Positions 15,468-20,369 of a DNA stretch of 31,890 bases are shown here, piece by piece. Both the position numbers and the translations under genes were made by a program. The notes below the pieces were generated by a model, which worked only from the letters and a program-made list of their open reading frames with translations, was not told the origin of the DNA and ran no database searches. Where the stretch lies: IMG/VR virus record IMGVR_UViG_3300044641_005617, positions 1 to 31,890 of that record; one strand, given 5' to 3'. Each line of letters opens with the position of its first letter. Within the stretch, counting starts at the first letter, position 1. The DNA comes from a virus.

Positions 15468-15700
15468 AGTCCGGCTGCGATTAAATGCGTCTTTTCTAAT
15501 GAATAAAGCTTATCTATAGCAGCACAATACTGTAGTCCTGCTAATTCTTCGTCTTTATCGCATTCAGGTAGTGCCCATTCACAGAAGCCAAACATTTCTA
15601 TTGTTACTTCTATTAGTTGGCCCATTAAAGCTCTCCAAGGGTAAAGCTCGTTAATGAAGTTGAATTTGTCTTGGATGTTTGGTGGGAGTTCGTAGTTCAT
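15464..15700 (-). CDS. Hypothetical accessory protein
   Basis: This 78-residue soluble acidic protein has a helix-rich middle (A-L-M-G-Q-L-I-E-V-T-I-E-M-F) and a C-E-W-A-L-P-E-C-D-K-D-E-E segment. Its stop overlaps the start of the 27-residue micro-ORF. The leader upstream of its ATG is similar to that of the 16143 gene. No family is recognised. Confidence 0.45.
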   Translation of the reverse strand: MNYELPPNIQDKFNFINELYPWRALMGQLIEVTIEMFGFCEWALPECDKDEELAGLQYCAAIDKLYSLEKTHLIAAGL

Positions 15701-15723
15701 GGCTACTTTTGTTTTATGGTTAA

Positions 15724-15749
15724 ACGTAGTTAATTACAGAATATTGCGT
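15724..15749. repeat. ACGT-N18-GCGT element at a gene junction
   Basis: ACGT (15724-15727), 18 bases, GCGT (15746-15749). It spans the end of the 66-residue gene and the leader of the 78-residue gene. The spacer shares AGTTA and ATATTGCGTCT context with the copy at 13963-13988. Confidence 0.55.
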
Positions 15750-15934
15750 CTAATATACTTATTATATGTATTTTCTTCTACTTCAATGAATCCATAGAAG
15801 GGATCTATTACTTCTCCATATGGTAGCCAATACTCTTTACCTTCAATCAGGCAGAGCTTTGAGTTCTTGCCTGTCTTTCGGTTCTTGAATTCTCTTAGGA
15901 TCTTACCTGGGATTTGTATGAAGGTTCTTTCCAT
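15734..15934 (-). CDS. Hypothetical small basic protein
   Basis: This 66-residue protein starts in a TAATG overlap with the upstream gene. Its N-terminus is I-Q-I-P-G-K-I-L-R-E-F-K-N-R-K-T-G-K-N-S-K; then follow E-Y-W-L-P-Y and F-Y-G-F-I-E-V-E-E. A small beta-barrel is possible from the strand-like pattern. Function unknown. Confidence 0.45.
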   Translation of the reverse strand: MERTFIQIPGKILREFKNRKTGKNSKLCLIEGKEYWLPYGEVIDPFYGFIEVEENTYNKYIRRNIL

Positions 15935-16143
15935 TAAAATAATTGTAGCTGTTTATAATAAGCTTCTAAGCTATTGCTTACTCTCGATAGTGTGCAATGA
16001 GTTAGTGGATACTCCTCACCCGTGATGGCCTTGAGGACTTCCTGTCTTCTTATTACGTTTGTTCCTAGGTACATTGCTACCTGGATATCGAGGCTGAACC
16101 TATCGGTACCTCTTTCTTTTAGTTTCTCTAATAGCTCTTTCAT
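15934..16143 (-). CDS. Hypothetical small protein, possibly HTH-like
   Basis: This 69-residue protein begins M-K-E-L-L-E-K-L-K-E-R-G-T-D-R-F-S-L-D-I-Q-V-A-M-Y. Its middle (I-R-R-Q-E-V-L-K-A-I-T-G ... T-L-S-R-V-S-N-S-L-E-A) could be a DNA-binding helix pair. The stop shares one base with the next start. Its leader carries a CTACGTT element. The DNA-binding idea is weak. Confidence 0.4.
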   Translation of the reverse strand: MKELLEKLKERGTDRFSLDIQVAMYLGTNVIRRQEVLKAITGEEYPLTHCTLSRVSNSLEAYYKQLQLF

Positions 16144-16269
16144 GGTGAATTGTGGTTTATATGGGTTAACGTAGATTTCTGTGATTTATTTTAAAGTGTG
16201 TGGTCCGGTTAAAAATAAAAAATTTCTATATATAACTGCGTTTGGTAAAAATTTGCTTCCCTTTCGTGA

Positions 16270-16440
16270 TTAATTCCTGATGGCCAAAATGCTGAGGACC
16301 ATAAACAAGGCTAAAAGAATAGTAAAAGGGATGGTTAAAATTAAGGATTGTATAATAATACTCATGGCAATGGTGATGCCCGTTAATAGGATTAATGATA
16401 ATAGTATTAGGGCTGTGGATATTAGTAAACTTGTTTTCAT
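16270..16440 (-). CDS. Small hydrophobic membrane protein (56 residues)
   Basis: The reverse strand reads M-K-T-S-L-L-I-S-T-A-L-I-L-L-S and remains almost wholly hydrophobic up to a terminal A-I-R-N. Two membrane helices (about 4-29 and 31-54) are separated by a short S/Q/P-containing turn. It is a better gene candidate than the overlapping rightward frame, because it fits the strand and spacing of the island. Function unknown. Confidence 0.45.
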   Translation of the reverse strand: MKTSLLISTALILLSLILLTGITIAMSIIIQSLILTIPFTILLALFMVLSILAIRN

Positions 16441-16494
16441 AGGCTGTGTGTTTATTTTGTTTGTGGGGTTAAATTTGTGCTTTTTATGTATAGT

Positions 16495-16884
16495 TTACCC
16501 TTCGTTTTCTCTTATGAATCTGTTTTCAATCTCTTTTATTTGCAGATATTCAATAATTTGTTTTAACCCAAATAACCTGAATGAAGGATTTAGGCTTCTT
16601 AGCTGATAATTTACTTCTTGTCTCTCCTTTATAGGCTCTCCCTCCATCATGTCAAGGTCGTGGTATGTGTATATGTATGCCTTTGTTTCGTTCCAACTAA
16701 AGGATAGTTCTATGCAAATTTTATCCTTTATAAAAATACTTCTTTCATTATATGTTACTTGGTTGGTGCCAAATAATATTTTAGCTGCGTGTAAAATTGC
16801 ATCATAGGTTTTATCATCAAAAATATTTTGACAATCTCTTTTAAGAGTCTCTAGATGAAAGTTAAAATTAGAATTCATTTGCAT
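16495..16884 (-). CDS. Hypothetical accessory protein
   Basis: This 129-residue soluble protein begins M-Q-M-N-S-N, with ATG codons at 16884 and two codons on. It has mixed charge, a Y-I-Y-T-Y-H-D-L-D-M-M-E-G-E segment near the middle, and a helical basic/acidic end. A terminator lies between it and the gene upstream, so it may need read-through or its own promoter. No family is recognised. Confidence 0.45.
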   Translation of the reverse strand: MQMNSNFNFHLETLKRDCQNIFDDKTYDAILHAAKILFGTNQVTYNERSIFIKDKICIELSFSWNETKAYIYTYHDLDMMEGEPIKERQEVNYQLRSLNPSFRLFGLKQIIEYLQIKEIENRFIRENEG

Positions 16885-16916
16885 ATCTTATAAGTTTTAA
16901 TGGTTTTCACCTAAAA

Positions 16917-16943
16917 AGCCCGCAACGTTTAAGCGTGCGGGCT
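16917..16943 (-). terminator. Leftward intrinsic terminator
   Basis: AGCCCGCA and TGCGGGCT form an 8-bp GC-rich stem around an 11-base loop. On the leftward strand the stem is followed by TTTTTA. It lies between the 52-residue gene and the 129-residue gene and would split the island into promoter-proximal and distal parts. Confidence 0.75.
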
Positions 16944-16961
16944 GTTGTTTGCTTTGGTGGA

Positions 16962-17120
16962 TTAGATAAATTTAACCCCGTGATTATAAGATAGGAATTT
17001 AATAATAGTTTGCTTTTCTGTTATGGTTAGATTTTCAATGGCTTTAAATGGCTCCAGGCCTCCTCTTGTGGCTCTTATCTTGAGGAATTTATAAGCTTTA
17101 TAATACAGTTTTTGGTTCAT
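16962..17120 (-). CDS. Small basic protein (52 residues)
   Basis: The reverse strand gives M-N-Q-K-L-Y-Y-K-A-Y-K-F-L-K-I-R-A-T-R-G and then a shorter helical second half ending H-G-V-K-F-I. It starts 7 bases after the preceding gene and ends just before the terminator. It is rich in lysine, arginine and tyrosine, so nucleic-acid binding is possible. Unknown family. Confidence 0.4.
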   Translation of the reverse strand: MNQKLYYKAYKFLKIRATRGGLEPFKAIENLTITEKQTIIKFLSYNHGVKFI

Positions 17121-17127
17121 GGTTATA

Positions 17128-17388
17128 TTATTGGTTAATATATGCTTTTAACTCGTGAAAATCATAAGGTATCTTGTCATCTTCAAAAATACATCCGTAT
17201 TGGTTCTCGTCAATATAAATGCGTTCTATTAAAGGATTTCCAAAATAAACGTATTTGATAAGGTCGTCTAAGGACTGAAATATTAAATAAGTATCATTTG
17301 TGTGATAAAACCAAGCTCTTTTACCGTTGTCTAAAAATCTACATTCGGCCGTTTCGTCTGTTTTTCTTAAATACTCTATTATGTACAT
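17128..17388 (-). CDS. Hypothetical accessory protein
   Basis: This 86-residue soluble protein is rich in aromatic and acidic residues (Y-G-C-I-F-E-D-D-K-I-P-Y-D-F). It begins M-Y-I-I-E-Y-L-R-K-T. It lies 12 bases after the 42-residue ORF and is followed closely by the 52-residue gene. No function can be assigned. Confidence 0.45.
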   Translation of the reverse strand: MYIIEYLRKTDETAECRFLDNGKRAWFYHTNDTYLIFQSLDDLIKYVYFGNPLIERIYIDENQYGCIFEDDKIPYDFHELKAYINQ

Positions 17389-17400
17389 GTTTGTATAGTT

Positions 17401-17529
17401 TTAAAGTTTACAAAAATTAACTGCGTCTTCTTCTTCTTGGGCTTCTGTTACGTAGTGGCCCGCTTCCGTTATTATATAGACGCGATTAACTGCGTCGTAT
17501 ATAATAATATAGCCGTTTATTTCATTCAT
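17401..17529 (-). CDS. Small beta-rich protein (42 residues)
   Basis: The reverse strand reads M-N-E-I-N-G-Y-I-I-I-Y-D-A-V-N-R-V-Y-I-I and goes on to an acidic E-A-Q-E-E-E-D-A-V-N end. It lies 12 bases after RadC. The I-N-G-Y-I-I-I-Y pattern resembles the I-I-N-G-C-A-I-I-V-Y start of the 31-residue protein at 18595-18690, so the two may be small paralogues. The 8-base dyad at 17480-17495 is within it. Function unknown. Confidence 0.4.
   Translation of the reverse strand: MNEINGYIIIYDAVNRVYIITEAGHYVTEAQEEEDAVNFCKL
17480..17495. repeat. ACGC-N8-GCGT inverted repeat
   Basis: GACGC and GCGTC arms surround GATTAACT, giving the ACGC-N8-GCGT form. It lies inside the 42-residue ORF. Confidence 0.5.
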
Positions 17530-17541
17530 AGCATAGTAGTA

Positions 17542-17979
17542 TTAAATTAATCCTTCATCAGCAAATGAATAGTATCCGCTTTCAGTTAAAATTATATGGT
17601 CTAATAGTTGAAAGTTCATTATTTTACAGGCGGCCTTTATATTGTTGGTTGCGGCCTTATCCGATTCGCTTGGAAATAACTGCCCGCTTGGGTGGTTATG
17701 GCTTAATATAATAGCTGTTGAGTGAGCTAATAGTGCACCCTCAAATAAAATTCTTTGGTCTATTATGGTTTCTGTTATCCCGCCTTCGCTTAACTTCATA
17801 CATCCCACCACTTTATTAGCTCTATTTAAGTATAAAGCAAAAAAACATTCTTTGTGCTCCATTGTACCCGCATAGAACGGTTTTAGGATATTATAAGCGT
17901 CCCTAGATGCGCTTATTTTTTCCCTATCTGCGGCCCTTACTTTAGGTTCATAACTAATTTTTAATTCTGATACTCTCAT
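17542..17979 (-). CDS. radC: RadC-type JAMM (MPN+) domain protein
   Basis: This 145-residue protein has the RadC-like JAB/MPN core. A glutamate at about 44 precedes F-F-A-L-Y-L-N, and the metal-binding H-N-H-P-S-G spans about 94-99, followed by S-E-S-D with the aspartate near 107. The N-terminal helix-hairpin-helix of chromosomal RadC is absent, as is common in copies on Bacteroidota mobile elements. The biochemical role of RadC is unsettled despite its 'DNA repair' label. Its ATG carries the shared TTAAATTAAACGACC leader, and a long stem-loop lies upstream. Confidence 0.85.
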   Translation of the reverse strand: MRVSELKISYEPKVRAADREKISASRDAYNILKPFYAGTMEHKECFFALYLNRANKVVGCMKLSEGGITETIIDQRILFEGALLAHSTAIILSHNHPSGQLFPSESDKAATNNIKAACKIMNFQLLDHIILTESGYYSFADEGLI

Positions 17980-17995
17980 GGTCGTTTAATTTAAG
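17980..17995 (-). promoter_or_regulatory. Shared start-codon leader, copy 1 (RadC gene)
   Basis: On the leftward strand CTTAAATTAAACGACC sits directly before ATG. Nearly identical sequence precedes the genes at 18574 and 18791, with one A fewer before CGACC and one A more before ATG. Confidence 0.55.
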
Positions 17996-18019
17996 TTTGT
18001 GATTAATTGCGTTTCACCA

Positions 18020-18064
18020 CCTTAAGCCCCTACCTACATTTAAGTAGATTAGAGGCTAAGGGGG
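18020..18064 (-). other. Long intercistronic stem-loop
   Basis: On the leftward strand CCTTA, GCCTCTA and CTAC pair with GTAG, TAGGGGC and TAAGG around a 6-base TTAAAT loop. This gives about 16 base pairs with one bulge and one small internal loop. No U-tract follows on either strand, so it looks like an RNA processing, stability or translation-control element between the acidic-protein gene and RadC rather than a plain terminator. Confidence 0.5.
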
Positions 18065-18079
18065 TTGTTTGGGGTTTAG

Positions 18080-18574
18080 TTAGTTGATTCTATAAATGTA
18101 AAATATTTCACCTTCAATGGTTTCTTCATCCTCGTTGCCATCATAGGTGCTCAGGCTGTGTCCTCTTCCATCCATCCTTGCGTCCCGCTTCCATTGTTCC
18201 TCATCAAAGGTTATATAATAAGACAAGTTGCCTGCTCCTTCGCTTAATTTGTCAATCTCGGGAGTAATACACTCCTCAATATAACTATCAAGGCTCTCCT
18301 CCCATTTTTCATCCGCTTCCTCATCAGTCAATACCATATAGTCGTTATTGTAGTCATCAGGATCAAGTTCTTCAATTTCTTCAAGGTTATTTTCGCAAAA
18401 AATAAGGAAATTAGCGTCAATATCCGCTTCTTCAGTTCCTTCAATATCATCATAAAATTGCTCTCTTGCTTCTTCTTCGGTCCCTTTGAAGGCTTTATCT
18501 TCGATGATAAAAAAATCTTCTCCTTGGTGTTGCATCAAGGCTAATGCTCTCAATAAATTTTGTTCTAATTTCAT
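18080..18574 (-). CDS. Highly acidic phage protein with DGRGH-S-YDG motif
   Basis: This 164-residue protein has about 50 D/E against about 13 K/R. The C-terminal part holds Y-M-V-L-T-D-E-E-A-D-E-K-W near 79-91 and then R-D-A-R-M-D-G-R-G-H-S-L-S-T-Y-D-G near 132-148. I recall a similar motif in uncharacterised phage and plasmid proteins, with no known function. Strong acidity is compatible with DNA mimicry (as in anti-restriction proteins), but this is inference. It carries the shared TTAAATTAACGACC leader at its ATG. Confidence 0.6.
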   Translation of the reverse strand: MKLEQNLLRALALMQHQGEDFFIIEDKAFKGTEEEAREQFYDDIEGTEEADIDANFLIFCENNLEEIEELDPDDYNNDYMVLTDEEADEKWEESLDSYIEECITPEIDKLSEGAGNLSYYITFDEEQWKRDARMDGRGHSLSTYDGNEDEETIEGEIFYIYRIN

Positions 18575-18590
18575 TGGTCGTTAATTTAAA
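18575..18590 (-). promoter_or_regulatory. Shared start-codon leader, copy 2 (acidic-protein gene)
   Basis: Leftward TTTAAATTAACGACCA directly precedes ATG at 18574. It matches copy 3 over about 14 bases, although the sequences further upstream differ. Confidence 0.55.
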
Positions 18591-18594
18591 GGGT

Positions 18595-18690
18595 TTAATT
18601 AAATAATTTACTTTTGATTTCTGCTTGTTCGTAGTTACCTGCGTACACTATAATAGCGCACCCATTAATAATAAAGTTATATAGCTTCAT
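18595..18690 (-). CDS. Micro-protein (31 residues)
   Basis: The reverse strand begins M-K-L-Y-N-F-I-I-N-G-C-A-I-I-V-Y-A-G-N-Y and ends I-K-S-K-L-F-N. Its ATG overlaps the stop of the upstream membrane protein as ATGA, supporting real translation. It resembles the small protein at 17401-17529 in its I-N-G core. Unknown function. Confidence 0.4.
   Translation of the reverse strand: MKLYNFIINGCAIIVYAGNYEQAEIKSKLFN
18629..18644. repeat. TCGT-N8-GCGT element (variant arm)
   Basis: TCGT, AGTTACCT, GCGT. It has the same 8-base spacing and AGTTA start as the copy at 15378-15393, with one arm base changed. It lies within the 31-residue ORF. Confidence 0.4.
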
Positions 18691-18791
18691 AGTACATAGG
18701 TTAAAAGGTTAATAATATACACTATACCTGCTAACCATAGTAACCATCCATAAATAAGGAGGTCAATAATAAGATTTTTTAATTGTTTCAT
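18687..18791 (-). CDS. Small single-helix membrane protein (34 residues), first gene of the leftward operon
   Basis: The reverse strand reads M-K-Q-L-K-N-L-I-I-D-L-L-I-Y-G-W-L-L-W-L followed by further hydrophobic residues to V-L. It is a basic start followed by one long hydrophobic helix. It is about 32 bases downstream of the predicted promoter start region, has the shared leader, and its stop overlaps the next ATG as ATGA. Confidence 0.45.
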   Translation of the reverse strand: MKQLKNLIIDLLIYGWLLWLAGIVYIINLLTYVL

Positions 18792-18807
18792 TGGTCGTTA
18801 ATTTAAG
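18792..18807 (-). promoter_or_regulatory. Shared start-codon leader, copy 3
   Basis: Leftward CTTAAATTAACGACCA directly precedes ATG at 18791. Copies 1-3 share TTAAATTAA(A)CGACC and suggest a common translation-control or recognition site. Confidence 0.55.
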
Positions 18808-18829
18808 TGATTTATACTAATAGTTACGG

Positions 18830-18837
18830 CAAAGATA
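18830..18837 (-). promoter_or_regulatory. Predicted leftward promoter of the accessory island
   Basis: On the leftward strand TATCTTTG matches the TAnnTTTG -7 box, with TTGG/TTTG sequence upstream at a slightly short spacing. A start about 7 bases downstream would give a leader of about 30 bases to ATG 18791. No other good leftward box was seen for the first genes. Confidence 0.6.
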
Positions 18838-18947
18838 AAAAAAGGTTTCAAACCAATTTAATATAATTGACATAAATGCCTTAATTAACTCTTTTTTAAC
18901 ACAAAATTTTTGATATTTTGAGCTAAAATAGGCTTATAAAATACTGA

Positions 18948-18963
18948 TAATCAATGCTTTGTA
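18948..18963 (+). repeat. Direct repeat, left copy
   Basis: TAATCAATGCTTTGTA matches 19334-19349 at 15 of 16 positions. The copies are 386 bases apart within the divergent region. Confidence 0.6.
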
Positions 18964-19333
18964 ATTATACAAATATACTGGATTAATAATCAATAAGTTA
19001 TGGATGAGTATTTTGGCTGCTTTTTAGGATGATTAGATAAATGGAATTAAATCCGTATAATATAAACCAATAGGAGAACAAAACAGCAAACAGCCATCCC
19101 GAATAAAGGACCAAGGTAAAAGGATAAGCCAAGATAATTGCGTCTCAAATAATACCCTCACCCATAACATAAGAGAACAACCAAAAAAGTTAAACCTGCA
19201 AGAGGTATTAAAGTAAACATGATAAACCCCAATTGAGATAAAAGAAATCAATCCCAATTTAAAAGAAACAAAAAGAAAAAAAAGAATAAAGTATTTCGTG
19301 ATGAAGAACCAAGATAACAGCCTATTTATTTAT

Positions 19334-19349
19334 TAATCAATACTTTGTA
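19334..19349 (+). repeat. Direct repeat, right copy
   Basis: TAATCAATACTTTGTA is the partner of 18948-18963, differing at one base. Confidence 0.6.
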
Positions 19350-19505
19350 CTTTGTTTTGATCTATTCTCCTACATATAACAGCCTTACACCTTTGCGACT
19401 AATGTTATTGTGATGTAATCAGATTGCTTTTATTGGTTTGCTTTTGCATTTGCCCACAAATTGGACCGCTTTAAGCCTTTGCGCCTTTATTTATGCGACT
19501 TTCAT

Positions 19506-19525
19506 GGGGTGGGGGTGGGTTTCGG
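19506..19525 (+). other. G-rich tract, possible G-quadruplex
   Basis: Runs of 4, 5 and 3 G separated by single T bases, then a GG after TTTC, stand out in an AT-rich region. A two- or three-layer quadruplex is possible; only three strong runs are present. Confidence 0.4.
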
Positions 19526-19671
19526 AATTTTTTCTCCTGCGATTGCATACCCTACCATATTTATATATATACTCTCCAGAAACACCCAAGATATTCTTTT
19601 TAAAACGTGTCATAAAAACGTCCACATCTACTTGATTATCAGCTAACGGTATTTGAGATATATATAAAATC

Positions 19672-19701
19672 TTGTATATTAATAAATTAAGCATATATTT
19701 G
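19672..19701 (+). promoter_or_regulatory. Predicted rightward promoter (TTG-N19-TATATTTG)
   Basis: TTG at 19672-19674, a 19-base spacer and TATATTTG at 19694-19701 fit the Bacteroidota housekeeping promoter closely. The ATG at 19706 is so near that the transcript may be leaderless. It likely starts the early rightward operon. Confidence 0.7.
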
Positions 19702-19705
19702 CCCT

Positions 19706-19969
19706 ATGAATAAGTTTACAAAGAAGAATGGGTTTGGATATGTATGGTTACTGTACTATAGATACCGAGTAGTTTATGTTGGCAGTTGTGTAAGTTTTAA
19801 TGGAGACTTGTTCGATAGTTTAAATGGGAAGAAGTTTGACGGGATGAAATATAAGGAGGTGGTCCTGGGTGATATGTTAAAGTTAAAGCGGGAGTTGGTG
19901 AGGAAGTATGATCCGGTATATAATAGGTATAAACGCTTAACCCATGAAAGAACTAATCCAGATCGGTAG
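19706..19969 (+). CDS. GIY-YIG-like protein, catalytic residues doubtful
   Basis: This 87-residue protein shows G-Y-V-W-L-L-Y-Y followed by V-V-Y-V-G-S, the two-strand core of GIY-YIG nucleases. Then come K-F-D-G-M-K-Y-K and a terminal L-V-R-K-Y-D-P-V-Y-N-R-Y, matching the family's P-x-x-N end. The usual arginine after Y-V-G is not evident, and the expected catalytic glutamate position looks like lysine, with a glutamate two residues further on. It may be an inactive or binding variant. It is the first gene after the divergent region and its promoter. Confidence 0.55.
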   Translation: MNKFTKKNGFGYVWLLYYRYRVVYVGSCVSFNGDLFDSLNGKKFDGMKYKEVVLGDMLKLKRELVRKYDPVYNRYKRLTHERTNPDR

Positions 19970-19989
19970 AATAGTAGCCGTAGTTTTCT

Positions 19990-20253
19990 ATGAAAAGAAT
20001 AAGTGATAAGCGACGCAAACAAAACCAAGAGTACCTTAAAATTAGGGCCGAGATACTTGCGTCCAACCCAATCTGCCCAGTAACAAACCAACCAGCCACC
20101 GAAATCCACCACATGAAAGGGAGAACCGGAACACTCCTCACCGACAGAAAATATATGCTGCCTGTTTCCAGGGAAGGGCACGTATGGATCGAGATGAACC
20201 CCGAAGAGGCAAAGGCTAAAGGGTGGTCATTATCAAGACTTTCCAAAGATTAA
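19990..20253 (+). CDS. HNH-family endonuclease
   Basis: This 87-residue basic protein has C-P-V-T-N-Q-P-A-T-E-I-H-H-M-K-G-R near 29-45, then R-K-Y-M-L-P-V-S-R-E-G-H near 53-64 and a helix N-P-E-E-A-K-A-K-G-W-S. This is the small HNH layout found in Bacteroidota phages, where the H-H pair and the later histidine build the beta-beta-alpha metal site. Only one cysteine remains, so a structural zinc site is incomplete. It could act in homing, recombination or packaging. The ATG at 19990 leaves a 20-base gap to the GIY-YIG-like gene. Confidence 0.65.
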   Translation: MKRISDKRRKQNQEYLKIRAEILASNPICPVTNQPATEIHHMKGRTGTLLTDRKYMLPVSREGHVWIEMNPEEAKAKGWSLSRLSKD

Positions 20254-20284
20254 TTGCTTATATGCAATCAATTCACAATATTTG
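20254..20284 (+). promoter_or_regulatory. Possible promoter before the regulator gene
   Basis: TTG at 20254-20256, a 20-base spacer and AATATTTG at 20277-20284 resemble the TTG-N19/21-TAnnTTTG pattern, with one mismatch in the -7 box. It would give an 80-base leader containing an inverted repeat. Confidence 0.35.
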
Positions 20285-20323
20285 TAATATCTATTCGTTC
20301 TTTATATAAATTCTAACTAGGTC

Positions 20324-20351
20324 AACAAGCTCGTAGAGATATGGGCTTGTT
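20324..20351. promoter_or_regulatory. Inverted repeat in the leader of the regulator gene
   Basis: AACAAGC and GCTTGTT form 7-base arms around a 14-base spacer and end 18 bases before ATG 20370. It could be an operator for the HTH protein it precedes or a leader hairpin. Confidence 0.4.
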
Positions 20352-20369
20352 CCCTTAAAACTTTAACTT

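Larger units (their letters stand above)
18838..19671. other. Divergent gene-poor control region, possible origin
   Basis: About 830 bases lie between leftward and rightward promoters with no convincing gene. The region is AT-rich and has a 16-base direct repeat, an A/G-rich stretch at 19258-19292, CTTTGCGAC/CCTTTGCGCC-like words at 19391-19489, and a G-rich tract at 19506. Leftward frames at 18998-19257 are hydrophobic, including a 44-codon TTG-start frame at 18998-19132, so a decayed or undetected micro-ORF is possible. Origin or operator function is inferred only from position. Confidence 0.45.

Noticed and set aside
16280-16606. Rightward 108-codon frame
   Set aside because: It runs against the island strand and overlaps two better leftward genes (16270-16440 and 16495-16884).
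19033-19257. Leftward 74-codon hydrophobic frame in the divergent region
   Set aside because: No promoter, leader or overlap supports it, and other frames of the same stretch look equally hydrophobic because of T-rich sequence.
19438-19694. Three overlapping frames of 61-67 codons on both strands
   Set aside because: They occupy the promoter region of the early operon, have no family resemblance and contradict each other.
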